This document shows, in pieces, positions 1 to 8,132 of a stretch of DNA of 64,000 nucleotides. The DNA is taken from the NCBI GenBank assembly GCA_027488375.1, contig JAIYBW010000005.1:186001-250000 (forward strand), given 5' to 3'. The stretch comes from Pseudomonadota bacterium. Its GTDB lineage: Bacteria; Bdellovibrionota; Bacteriovoracia; Bacteriovoracales; Bacteriovoracaceae. Made by a program: the position numbers and the translations under genes. Under the pieces are notes generated by a model, which saw only the letters and a program-made list of their open reading frames with translations, ran no database searches and was not told where the DNA came from. Each line of letters begins with the position of its first letter. Within the stretch, counting starts at the first letter, position 1.

Positions 1-248
1 CTTAGATTGGTAAGGTTAATAACAAAAGTTTCTTCTTTTGTTTCTTGTTCTATTTTTTCATTAATTTTTTGTTCTTGAAGCTTTTTGTAAAATGGAAAAT
101 TTTGTATGGCCTGCCAATCACCTGTTGGAAAAACTTGGGCTTCTTCTCCCCCTGAGATGTGACCTTTCTGCTTCAACTCAAACAGTTGATCTTCAATAAA
201 TGGACCTATGACCCGACCATTCCTTAGTCGGATGCGATACTTTGTCAT
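1..248 (-). CDS. GYF_2-like domain protein, 3' end cut by window
   Basis: The start codon ATG is at 246-248 on the minus strand and the frame stays open to base 1, so about 82 N-terminal residues are visible and the C-terminus lies outside. The protein begins MTKYRIRLRNGRVIGPFIEDQL and continues with a spaced G-x-I and a later GDWQAI. This matches the GYF_2 (DUF4339-type) pattern: an aromatic or basic start, N-G, GPF, QL, G-x-I, then DW. The domain is a small peptide-binding or tethering module often found at the N-terminus of membrane or regulatory proteins. After residue 65 the chain becomes Lys/Glu-rich. The complete function cannot be judged from this fragment. Confidence 0.6.
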   Translation of the reverse strand, partial: MTKYRIRLRNGRVIGPFIEDQLFELKQKGHISGGEEAQVFPTGDWQAIQNFPFYKKLQEQKINEKIEQETKEETFVINLTNL

Positions 249-286
249 ACTTTATTATATGTGATTTTGATGATTTAGGGTGAAAC

Positions 287-316
287 AAAAAAGGGGCCAT
301 AGGGCCCCTCTTTTTT
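287..316 (-). terminator. Rho-independent terminator of the nuo operon
   Basis: A GGGGCC/GGCCCC stem (293-298 with 303-308) with a four-base loop has an A tract on the left and a T tract on the right, so it can end transcription on either strand. It lies 15 bases after the nuoN stop codon. Confidence 0.85.
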
Positions 317-330
317 AAAACTTTTCGATT

Positions 331-1797
331 TTATTTTATGTAGATAACTGCATTACCAGAAATCACCATCACCTTTTCCCAGAATATACCTAGAAAAAGA
401 ACAGGGATAAAAAGACCGATGATGACGGCCTGATTCATAGGTGTGAAACCAGCAACTTTTACTTCCCCATCTGCTTGACCAAAAATCATCGTTTTAGCGA
501 GTTTTACATAATAGTAAAGTGAAATAACTGAGTTAATTGCTGCAACAATAGCTATGCCATAGAGTTTTTTCTCGATGACGACGGAAAAGATATTAAATTT
601 AGCAATAAAACCACTAAATGGTGGCATACCAGCAAGTGAGAAAAGAACAGCTGCCATAATGATCGCCATCACAGGATGCTTATAGATAAGCCCTCTGAAA
701 ACATCATAGGAATCAGTCCCATACATGTCTGAAAGATGTGAAGTAATATAAAAAGCAATTAGAGTCATAAACATGTAAACGATTCCATAAAAAAGAATCG
801 CTCTTATACCCACATCATTCAAAACGACAACACCTAAAATCATCAACCCAACATGGCCAATTGATGAAAAGGCGAGAAGTCTTTTAACAGAGTTTTGTCC
901 AATGGCCGTCACATTACCAACCGTCATAGTCATGGCGGAGATAACAATCATGAGCCCGACCCAAGAAACAGTTAAAACCTGAACCTCTGAAAAGAAGATC
1001 ATTGAAATTCGAATAAGGGCTGCAAGGCCTGCCATTTTTGGAACGATCGCAAAAAAAGCTGTCACCGGGATAGGGGAGCCCTGATAAACATCAGGTGTCC
1101 ACATATGGAATGGGAAGAGTGAAATTTTGTAACCGATTCCGACAAAGAAAAGTACAAATGAGACGAGAACAATCGCGAGACTTGTTCCTTGAAGAGATGG
1201 AAGTTTCGCAACCATTTCAACAAACTGGATTGAACCAAGAGCACCATAAAGGTGACTGATACCATAAAGAGCAACCCCAGCAGATAGACCGCCATAGAGT
1301 GCATACTTCATCCCTGCTTCTGTTGAACTTGCTTCATCTCTTTTAAATGAACTCATTACATAAGAAAGGATTGATAGTGTTTCAATACCTAGATAAAGTG
1401 TGAGCATATTATTGGCAGAAGCAAGTAACATCCCACCAATAAGAACACCTACGGCCATAATTGAAAATTCAGACTTCAAATTTGGATAAATATCTTTTGA
1501 AGAATAACTTAGAAAAATAGCACCCATCGTTCCAACGACCATCACAATTTTAATCAATGTACTGAACGGATCAATCGTAATGGCATTATGGAAAATATGT
1601 TCCGGAGCCTCTCCAAGATTGGAGAAAAGAAAACCTAAAGTAACAAGAAGAACGGCCAAGGCATAACCAATAATTTTACCACGGCTTGCATTTTCATCTT
1701 TTACAGTAGATTCAGCTACCAAAAGTGTGGTCATAAGAATCACACAAATGACCTCTGGAATATATAAGCTTAGATAACCAAAAAGCTGTTGAATCAC
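331..1797 (-). CDS. nuoN: NADH-quinone oxidoreductase subunit N
   Basis: Membrane-arm subunit of respiratory complex I, one of the three antiporter-like proton-pumping subunits in the inner membrane. It has 488 residues, the usual length, and is hydrophobic throughout with about 14 membrane segments. The functional Glu of TM5 is visible in LGIET (E139), and the Lys in GYKISLFPFHMWTPDVY (K224) with the following PxxxxAFFA segment is the family signature. The start is GTG at 1795-1797, preceded by an AGAGAGG ribosome site. It is the last gene of the nuoAHJKLMN operon, 12 bases after nuoM, and is followed by a terminator. Confidence 0.95.
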   Translation of the reverse strand: MIQQLFGYLSLYIPEVICVILMTTLLVAESTVKDENASRGKIIGYALAVLLVTLGFLFSNLGEAPEHIFHNAITIDPFSTLIKIVMVVGTMGAIFLSYSSKDIYPNLKSEFSIMAVGVLIGGMLLASANNMLTLYLGIETLSILSYVMSSFKRDEASSTEAGMKYALYGGLSAGVALYGISHLYGALGSIQFVEMVAKLPSLQGTSLAIVLVSFVLFFVGIGYKISLFPFHMWTPDVYQGSPIPVTAFFAIVPKMAGLAALIRISMIFFSEVQVLTVSWVGLMIVISAMTMTVGNVTAIGQNSVKRLLAFSSIGHVGLMILGVVVLNDVGIRAILFYGIVYMFMTLIAFYITSHLSDMYGTDSYDVFRGLIYKHPVMAIIMAAVLFSLAGMPPFSGFIAKFNIFSVVIEKKLYGIAIVAAINSVISLYYYVKLAKTMIFGQADGEVKVAGFTPMNQAVIIGLFIPVLFLGIFWEKVMVISGNAVIYIK

Positions 1798-1809
1798 AAA
1801 AAACCTCTC

Positions 1810-3327
1810 TTAGAATTTGGCCATCAAATCAACAAGCTGCCCAACTGATGCTTTCATCACATTCAGAAGAGGGCTTGGGAAGATACCAAAAACAATCACA
1901 GCGATACAAAGTGGTAACATGTAAAAAACTTCACGAGCATTCATGTCATCATAGTCTTCAATCTCAGGATTAACTTCACCAAAGAACATACGCTTAAACA
2001 TCCAAAGAAGGTAAGCAGCACCAATCAAAAGACCAACAACGGCAATAATCGTTATGGTTGTAAATTTTTGATAGATCCCTAGGAAAATAAGGGCTTCAGA
2101 AATAAAGCCTGAAAGTCCCGGAAGACCTAAAGAGGCAAACATACCAATAATGAATACAGTCGTGTACTTCGGAAGTTTTGTTGAAAGACCGCCGTAACCC
2201 TTTGAACCATCTGGTTTCATAATCCAACGGTGGTGAGAGCGCTCATAAAGAATACCGATAAGAAGGAACATCATGGCCGTAGAAGTACCATGGTTAAACA
2301 TTTGAAGAACGGCACCGTTCATTCCTTGAGTTGTCATAGCAGACAATCCAAGCATCACAAAACCCATGTGTGAAACTGAAGAATAGGCGACAAGTTTTTT
2401 TACATCATCTTGGGCCATAGCACAGAAAGCACCATAAATAACTGAGATAAGACCTAGAACAGCAATGATCGTTGAAGACTGAACCGCTGCTTGAGGAAAA
2501 ATTGGGAATGCAATTCTTAAGAATCCATAAGTTCCCATTTTTAAGAGAACGCCGGCGAGAATAACTGAAACTGCTGTCGGAGCTTGTACGTGAGCATGAG
2601 GAAGCCATGTATGAAACGGGAAAACTGGAACTTTAATGGCAAAACCGAGGAACATAAACCAGAAGAAGATATGTTCAAACGAAAAGTTGTGACCAAAGAT
2701 AGTTACTGTTTCATTGATAAATTTACCACCTTGGTGGGCCAAGATATTAAATGAATCAGGACCTTTTCCAGTTGCGTAGTAAAGAGCAATGATACCCACA
2801 AGCATGAAGATTGAGCCGAAGAATGTATAGAGGAAGAATTTAATAGCAGCATACTCTCTATTTTCTCCACCCCAAATTCCGATAAGGAAAAACATTGGAA
2901 GGAGCATAACTTCCCAATAAACATAAAACAGGAAGAAATCGAGAGCGAAGAAAACTCCAAACACTGTTGATTGAAGCATAAGAAGTAATGAGAAATAGGC
3001 TTTCACATTCTTTTCAACTGTCCATGAAGAAAGCGTACAGATGAAGAAGAGGAGGGCGTTGAGGAAAGTCATGAGCATCGTGATTCCATCAATTCCTAAA
3101 AAGTAATTAATGTGGAATTGCTCAATCCATGGAACTTTAACCACAAATTGCATAGCTGCTGTCGTTGTATCAAACTTTAAATAAAGTAGAACAGACAGAA
3201 CTAAGGTAATTGATGTTGTCACCAGGGTTAGTAAGCGAATGACATTATCCTTCGCCTTAGGTGTTAGAATAACTGCCACCATCCCGATGATTGGTAACCA
3301 TAAAATCCAATTTAAAATTCCGTTCAC
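1810..3327 (-). CDS. nuoM: NADH-quinone oxidoreductase subunit M
   Basis: Antiporter-like membrane-arm subunit of complex I. The frame is open from a TTG at 3354 (514 residues), but I place the start at GTG 3325-3327 because AGAGAGG sits six bases upstream, as it does for nuoN. That gives 505 residues beginning MNGILNWILW. The TM5 Glu is in VYWEVMLLP (E139 in this numbering). The pump Lys is in FAIKVPVFPFHTWLPHAH (K232), followed by QAPTAVSVILAG. It sits between nuoL and nuoN with short spacers, so it is co-transcribed. Confidence 0.93.
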   Translation of the reverse strand: MNGILNWILWLPIIGMVAVILTPKAKDNVIRLLTLVTTSITLVLSVLLYLKFDTTTAAMQFVVKVPWIEQFHINYFLGIDGITMLMTFLNALLFFICTLSSWTVEKNVKAYFSLLLMLQSTVFGVFFALDFFLFYVYWEVMLLPMFFLIGIWGGENREYAAIKFFLYTFFGSIFMLVGIIALYYATGKGPDSFNILAHQGGKFINETVTIFGHNFSFEHIFFWFMFLGFAIKVPVFPFHTWLPHAHVQAPTAVSVILAGVLLKMGTYGFLRIAFPIFPQAAVQSSTIIAVLGLISVIYGAFCAMAQDDVKKLVAYSSVSHMGFVMLGLSAMTTQGMNGAVLQMFNHGTSTAMMFLLIGILYERSHHRWIMKPDGSKGYGGLSTKLPKYTTVFIIGMFASLGLPGLSGFISEALIFLGIYQKFTTITIIAVVGLLIGAAYLLWMFKRMFFGEVNPEIEDYDDMNAREVFYMLPLCIAVIVFGIFPSPLLNVMKASVGQLVDLMAKF

Positions 3328-3357
3328 AACGAACCTCTCTATAAAAAGAAACAAAAA

Positions 3358-5559
3358 TTATATATTTAATGACCAAATGTAACTTGCAAGCACCATAATC
3401 AGCATGATGAAGTAAAACTGAATTTTCCCTGACTGAACAATTCTTAAGACCAGGTTAAAAAGATTTACCGCAACACCAGTTCCATCAACACCAATGGCAT
3501 CAACCACCACATTATCAAACCACTTAGAGGCTTTGAATAACCAACGGTTGACCGTAGCCCATCCATCAACTGCAAAGCGATCGTAGACACCCATATCAAA
3601 CCAAGAAAGAGCGCGGTTTAATCCGAGTAGGCCTTTTTTGATAAGAACATCGATATAAAAATCATCAAAATAATATTTATTCTGAAGCACTTTTGTAAAA
3701 CCTGGAAACTTAGAAGCCCAAGGTTTTACAGATCCTTTGATGTACATAAGGAAGGCCAAAAAGACTCCCGAGAAAGCAATAATGATTGAGGCAATGGCAC
3801 CAATCGTGTGAGCTGAGTGAAGTTTATGTTCATCAGGGTTTGGTCCAGCATAACCAGTTTGGTGATGATAATGAGCTTTCTCATGGTAAGCTTCAGGTTT
3901 TAAATCAACTTTTCCAAAAGCTTCACGAGGACTATTTACAAATTTTTCAACTTTTGGAGCTTCAACTAAAATTTTAAACCATTCTGTTTTTCCACCAAAA
4001 ACTTTACCAAAACCTTGACCTGTAAGAGTTCCACAAAACCAGAATCCTAATGTGAAAACTGAAAGGATAAGGAGAGGTACGTTCTGTCTGGCATCTAAAT
4101 GTTCATGGTGAATTTCATGCCCATGACCATGATTGCCGTGATGACCGTGTCCATGTCCATGATCATCATGGTGAGCTTTATTTTCACCGTAGAAAGTTAG
4201 GAACATCATACGGAACATATAGAAAGCTGTAAGACCAGCACCTGCAAAACCAAGAATAGGAACGATAGCCAGGAGTGGGTTTTGACCGGCCATGAAGCCA
4301 TAGTAAAGGGCATCACCTAGGATTCTATCTTTTGAAACAAATCCTGAGAAGAATGGAATTCCGGCGATGGCCAGTGTACAGCACATCATCGCAAAGTGAG
4401 TGTAAGGAAGATACTTACGAAGCCCACCAAGTTTTGGCATCTCTTGCTCATGAACTGAGTGAATAATTGAACCAGCAGATAAGAACAAACAAGCTTTAAA
4501 CATCGCATGGGTAATAACATGCATGAAAGCAGCATTGTATGAGCCTACACCCACACCTAAAATCATATAACCAAGTTGAGAGAGCGTTGAATAAGCAAGT
4601 ACGGCCTTAATATCAGTTTGAACTGTTGCAATTGTCGCTGCTCCGAAAGCAGTGATGGCACCAATAACAGCAATAAACCAAGTGATATCACCTAGAACCA
4701 TAAGAGGATACATACGAAGTGAAACCCATACGCCAGCCGTCACCATTGTAGCAGCGTGGATCAGAGCAGAACCTGGAGTTGGCCCCATCATCGCATCTGG
4801 TAACCAAACTTGAAGTGGGAACTGAGCTGATTTCCCCATGGCCCCAAGGAAAATACAGAGAGCAGAAAAAGTAGCAAAAGAAATTCCTAATACAGAAAGA
4901 CCTGTAAATTTACCTTCAGCAATCGCTGCATAAATATCAACGTAAGCTACACTTCCAAGTACCATCCAAATGGCGACAATACCGAGGAGGAGGAATACAT
5001 CTCCTACACGTGTTGTCATGAAGGCTTTTAAAGAAGCATCTCCGGCCTTCTCTTTTTTTACATAAATTCCAATGAGGGAGTATGAACAGAAACCCATGAT
5101 TTCCCAAAAAATAAACATTGAGAAAAGATTGTCTGAAAGAACAAGTCCGAGCATCGCTGAAGTAAACAAAGGAAGGAACACAAAGAAACGACCATGCTTT
5201 TCATCGTGATCCATATACCAAGTTGAAAAGAGGTGAATAAGTGTCGCTACACCTGACACCATAAGCAACATAATGGCTGCCATGTTATCGATATAGATCC
5301 CCATATCAACTTTCCAGATTTGAGTTCCGTAAGAGAGATCAAACCATGTGAAAACTTTGTGGATATAATAATCAGTCGCAAATTTTCCAAAGACGAAATC
5401 TCCAAAAATTCGAGCTGAAAAAATAAATGAGATAAAAATACTCAAAGTCGCTAACCAGTCACCTTGTCTTGGTAGCTTTCTTCCAAAAAACGCATTGATC
5501 ACAAATGCGATCACTGGTGCTAGAAAAATCGGGGCAATACTTCCAACTGTATATTCCAT
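3358..5559 (-). CDS. nuoL: NADH-quinone oxidoreductase subunit L, with His-rich loop
   Basis: Distal proton-pumping subunit of complex I, with the C-terminal amphipathic lateral helix. It has 733 residues, longer than the roughly 610-650 common in the family. The N-terminal Proton_antipo domain shows FWEIMGFCSYSLIG (E153) and GAMGKSAQFPLQVWLPDAM (K243). The extra length lies in a hydrophilic insert after residue 460: residues 463-487 contain 13 His interleaved with Gly/Asp, and a second loop near 555-590 is again His/Tyr-rich. The start ATG follows AAGGA. The insert probably projects from the membrane and might bind metal, which is inference. It is flanked by nuoK and nuoM in one operon. Confidence 0.95.
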   Translation of the reverse strand: MEYTVGSIAPIFLAPVIAFVINAFFGRKLPRQGDWLATLSIFISFIFSARIFGDFVFGKFATDYYIHKVFTWFDLSYGTQIWKVDMGIYIDNMAAIMLLMVSGVATLIHLFSTWYMDHDEKHGRFFVFLPLFTSAMLGLVLSDNLFSMFIFWEIMGFCSYSLIGIYVKKEKAGDASLKAFMTTRVGDVFLLLGIVAIWMVLGSVAYVDIYAAIAEGKFTGLSVLGISFATFSALCIFLGAMGKSAQFPLQVWLPDAMMGPTPGSALIHAATMVTAGVWVSLRMYPLMVLGDITWFIAVIGAITAFGAATIATVQTDIKAVLAYSTLSQLGYMILGVGVGSYNAAFMHVITHAMFKACLFLSAGSIIHSVHEQEMPKLGGLRKYLPYTHFAMMCCTLAIAGIPFFSGFVSKDRILGDALYYGFMAGQNPLLAIVPILGFAGAGLTAFYMFRMMFLTFYGENKAHHDDHGHGHGHHGNHGHGHEIHHEHLDARQNVPLLILSVFTLGFWFCGTLTGQGFGKVFGGKTEWFKILVEAPKVEKFVNSPREAFGKVDLKPEAYHEKAHYHHQTGYAGPNPDEHKLHSAHTIGAIASIIIAFSGVFLAFLMYIKGSVKPWASKFPGFTKVLQNKYYFDDFYIDVLIKKGLLGLNRALSWFDMGVYDRFAVDGWATVNRWLFKASKWFDNVVVDAIGVDGTGVAVNLFNLVLRIVQSGKIQFYFIMLIMVLASYIWSLNI

Positions 5560-5569
5560 ATCCGTATCC

Positions 5570-5875
5570 TTAGTTTCTTAACTGAGTCGCTTCATCAATA
5601 TGAATTGTTTCTTTTATCTGGAAGAAACGAATCACAATAGCGAGACCAACGGCTGCTTCAGCTGCAGCTACAACAATAATAAATAGACTAAAAATATGAC
5701 CATCAAGATTATTGGTCACATAGCGTGAGTAAGCGACAAAGTTCAAAGCAGCCGCATTGAGAATTAATTCAATTCCAAGCAGAATAGCCACAATGTTTTT
5801 TCTCGCTATCATGACCACAAGGCCAACCACAAAGAGAACCAGTGAAATAATTAAATAGGAAGCTAAACTCATCAT
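5570..5875 (-). CDS. nuoK: NADH-quinone oxidoreductase subunit K
   Basis: Small complex I membrane subunit (MrpC-like) of 101 residues with three membrane helices, the normal size. The conserved Glu residues of the proton path are visible in LLGIELILNAAALNFVAYSR (TM2) and AAAEAAVGLAIVIRFF (TM3). Two ATG codons are adjacent (5873-5875 and 5870-5872); AAGAGAGA upstream fits either. The gene lies 10 bases upstream of nuoL and 14 bases downstream of nuoJ. Confidence 0.95.
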   Translation of the reverse strand: MMSLASYLIISLVLFVVGLVVMIARKNIVAILLGIELILNAAALNFVAYSRYVTNNLDGHIFSLFIIVVAAAEAAVGLAIVIRFFQIKETIHIDEATQLRN

Positions 5876-5889
5876 ATGTATTTTCTCTC

Positions 5890-6426
5890 TTAATTATGTT
5901 TTCTAGGACGTGCGATAATCGCAGCTCCAACCAGGGCCCCTAACAATAGAACAGAAGATATTTCAAAGGCCAAAACATGATCTTTGACAAGGAGGTGACC
6001 CAACCGAGAAACAGTCGATGGAAAATCATTATTAATTTCTGCAGTTGGAAGTGTTGTAATGATATTCGATAAAAGCTTTACATTTGTGAGAAGGAAAACA
6101 ACCCCTACAAGAAGTCCTAAGCCGTATGTCCACTTATTTCCCATGGTTGCTGGAAGACCAAGAAGAGTTTGAGCACGAGAAACAAAATCTTTTCCGCCTG
6201 TTAACATCACGGCAAAAAGCATCAATATTACAACTCCACCCATGTAAACCATGATTTGAGTCACAGCTACAAAGTCAGCGCCTAGAGTTGCATAAAGTCC
6301 AGCAACGCCTATTAATGTGCCTAATAAAAAGACACACGAATGCATGAGATTTTTTGTGACTAAGACGGCTATAGTGCAGGCCAGAGTCAAAAAAGCCGAG
6401 GCAATAAAAAGAAATTGTAAAAACAT
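5890..6426 (-). CDS. nuoJ: NADH-quinone oxidoreductase subunit J
   Basis: Membrane-arm subunit of complex I with five hydrophobic segments and 178 residues, close to the family norm. The TM3 region VAVTQIMVYMGGVVILMLFAVML carries the conserved Y-x-G-x2-xxLFxxML pattern that forms the pi-bulge helix next to NuoK. The start ATG at 6424-6426 follows an AAGGAA motif. It lies between nuoH and nuoK with short gaps. Confidence 0.94.
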   Translation of the reverse strand: MFLQFLFIASAFLTLACTIAVLVTKNLMHSCVFLLGTLIGVAGLYATLGADFVAVTQIMVYMGGVVILMLFAVMLTGGKDFVSRAQTLLGLPATMGNKWTYGLGLLVGVVFLLTNVKLLSNIITTLPTAEINNDFPSTVSRLGHLLVKDHVLAFEISSVLLLGALVGAAIIARPRKHN

Positions 6427-6439
6427 GATCGTTCCTTAA

Positions 6440-7555
6440 TTAGTGTCCACCAAAAATTATATCGGCTATTGATTTCCCATTAAAGGCCACCATCCAAATA
6501 GCACAACCAACAAGATTAAAAATTGAAATCGGTGTTAAGTACTTCCAGCAAATGGACATTAACTGATCTACGCGTAGACGAGGGAATGTCCAACGAACCC
6601 AGATCACCACATAGTAAAGGGCCAATGTTTTTGTCATAAATACTGTGAACTGAACGGCCTGAAGTGGAAGAAGATCTAGTTTTAGTCCAGGGATATTGTA
6701 ACCACCTAGGAATAAAGCGGCAGCGACTCCACACACAACGAAAACTTCAATATACTCAGCAAGAGCAAAAAAGCCGAAGCGCATACCAGTGTATTCAGTG
6801 TGATAACCAGAAACAAGTTCAGACTCAGCTTCAGGCAAGTCAAATGGAGCACGGTTTGTTTCAGCAAGAGCTCCTACAAAATAAACAAAGAATGCAATGA
6901 AAGCAAAAGGGTTGTGTAAAAGGAACCATTGATGAGGTAGACCACCCTGACTTCCAACAATTGTTCCAAAGCCCATTCCACCAGCAAGTAATGTAATGGC
7001 CAGAATTGAGATAGTTACAGGTATTTCATAAGAAATAATTTGGCTGGCCCCTCTCATTCCACCTAGCATTGACCATTTTGAATTTGAAGCATATCCACCT
7101 AAGAACACACCTACACCAACGAGAGAAGAAATTGCGACAAGGTAGAAAATACCAACGTTTAAATCTGTCATGATAAATCCACCAGCAAATGGCAGAACAG
7201 CAAGTGTGGCAAAGACACCGACAAGGCATAAAATAGGAGCAAGATAGAAGAGCATTTTATCAGCACTGAAAGGCATAACGTCTTCTTTGACGATCATCTT
7301 CACACCATCAGCTAAAAACTGAAGAAGACCATAAGGACCAACTCTGTTAGGTCCAATACGGGCCTGGATATCAGCTGAGATTTTTCTCTCTGCGTATGTT
7401 CCAAGTCCACCAATCGTGGCGCACATGCCGACAATCAATAGAGCAAAGATAAGATAAATTAAGAATGAGAGTAAACTCTGATTTTTCCCAAATAGGTTTA
7501 CTAAAAAATCAAAAAACTCATATTGGGCAAGATAACTTACAACTGTTTGATTCAT
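6440..7555 (-). CDS. nuoH: NADH-quinone oxidoreductase subunit H
   Basis: Subunit of complex I that forms much of the quinone-binding chamber and links the membrane arm to the peripheral arm. It has 371 residues with about eight membrane helices. Family landmarks are AERKISADIQARIGPNRVGPYGLLQ near the N-terminus, the acidic loop AETNRAPFDLPEAESELVSG followed by HTEYTGMRF, and WVRWTFPRLRVDQLM near the C-terminus. In most genomes nuoH lies between nuoG or nuoF and nuoI; here it directly follows nuoA. Confidence 0.96.
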   Translation of the reverse strand: MNQTVVSYLAQYEFFDFLVNLFGKNQSLLSFLIYLIFALLIVGMCATIGGLGTYAERKISADIQARIGPNRVGPYGLLQFLADGVKMIVKEDVMPFSADKMLFYLAPILCLVGVFATLAVLPFAGGFIMTDLNVGIFYLVAISSLVGVGVFLGGYASNSKWSMLGGMRGASQIISYEIPVTISILAITLLAGGMGFGTIVGSQGGLPHQWFLLHNPFAFIAFFVYFVGALAETNRAPFDLPEAESELVSGYHTEYTGMRFGFFALAEYIEVFVVCGVAAALFLGGYNIPGLKLDLLPLQAVQFTVFMTKTLALYYVVIWVRWTFPRLRVDQLMSICWKYLTPISIFNLVGCAIWMVAFNGKSIADIIFGGH

Positions 7556-7567
7556 AAATATTAGACC

Positions 7568-7987
7568 TTATTTAGTTTCTTTTTTTAATGAAGCCTGGAA
7601 AGATTTAACCCAATCAAGGTCACCTTTTCTCCAGCAGTAGGCAATTCCTTCAATAAGAACAGAGATGAAACTTAAAAAGATAAGAAGAGCATAAGTGCCT
7701 TGACCCATCTGATTAAGTTCTTTAAAGATGCTCGCTACAGGAAACATGAGAACTGATTCAACATCGAATATAATAAAAATTAATCCAACAACGTAGAAAC
7801 GTACGTTAAACATTGACCAAGCAGATCCCACCGGTTGCTCACCACACTCGTATGGAGTAGATTTGAGCAGCGAAGGTTTTTTTGGTGCTAGTAAAACAGA
7901 GAGAAAATGTCCTCCCACAAAAAGAAGAATGGCCAAGGCCATAAAGATAACAACAGGCATCAAGCCATCAAATTGAGCTGGTAACAT
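7568..7987 (-). CDS. nuoA: NADH-quinone oxidoreductase subunit A
   Basis: First gene of the membrane-arm operon: a three-helix complex I subunit with the conserved loop YECGEQPVGSAWSMFNVRFYVVGLIFIIFDVE. That loop contains the Cys that sits near the quinone site. A GTG at 7999 extends the frame, but it overlaps the GGAG ribosome site belonging to the ATG at 7985-7987, so I choose the ATG (139 residues). The next gene is nuoH, so nuoB, C, D, E, F, G and I are not in this operon. The upstream neighbour mfd is divergent across 145 bases, where the operon promoter must lie. Confidence 0.93.
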   Translation of the reverse strand: MLPAQFDGLMPVVIFMALAILLFVGGHFLSVLLAPKKPSLLKSTPYECGEQPVGSAWSMFNVRFYVVGLIFIIFDVESVLMFPVASIFKELNQMGQGTYALLIFLSFISVLIEGIAYCWRKGDLDWVKSFQASLKKETK

Positions 7988-8132
7988 GGACGTCTCCACT
8001 GCATTAAGTTCTCAAGAAAAAGTAGTTTTAAGATACAAAAGATGTTGAAAATAGGAAAGATGTTATTTTATTTGTCCAAGTGTAAACCGATGTTTCTTAA
8101 ACACTCAACTCTTTTAATCGGGATTAAAAAGT

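Noticed and set aside
3328..3354. TTG start extending nuoM by nine residues
   Set aside because: The AGAGAGG ribosome site lies inside this extension and fits the GTG at 3325-3327, so the extension is probably untranslated.
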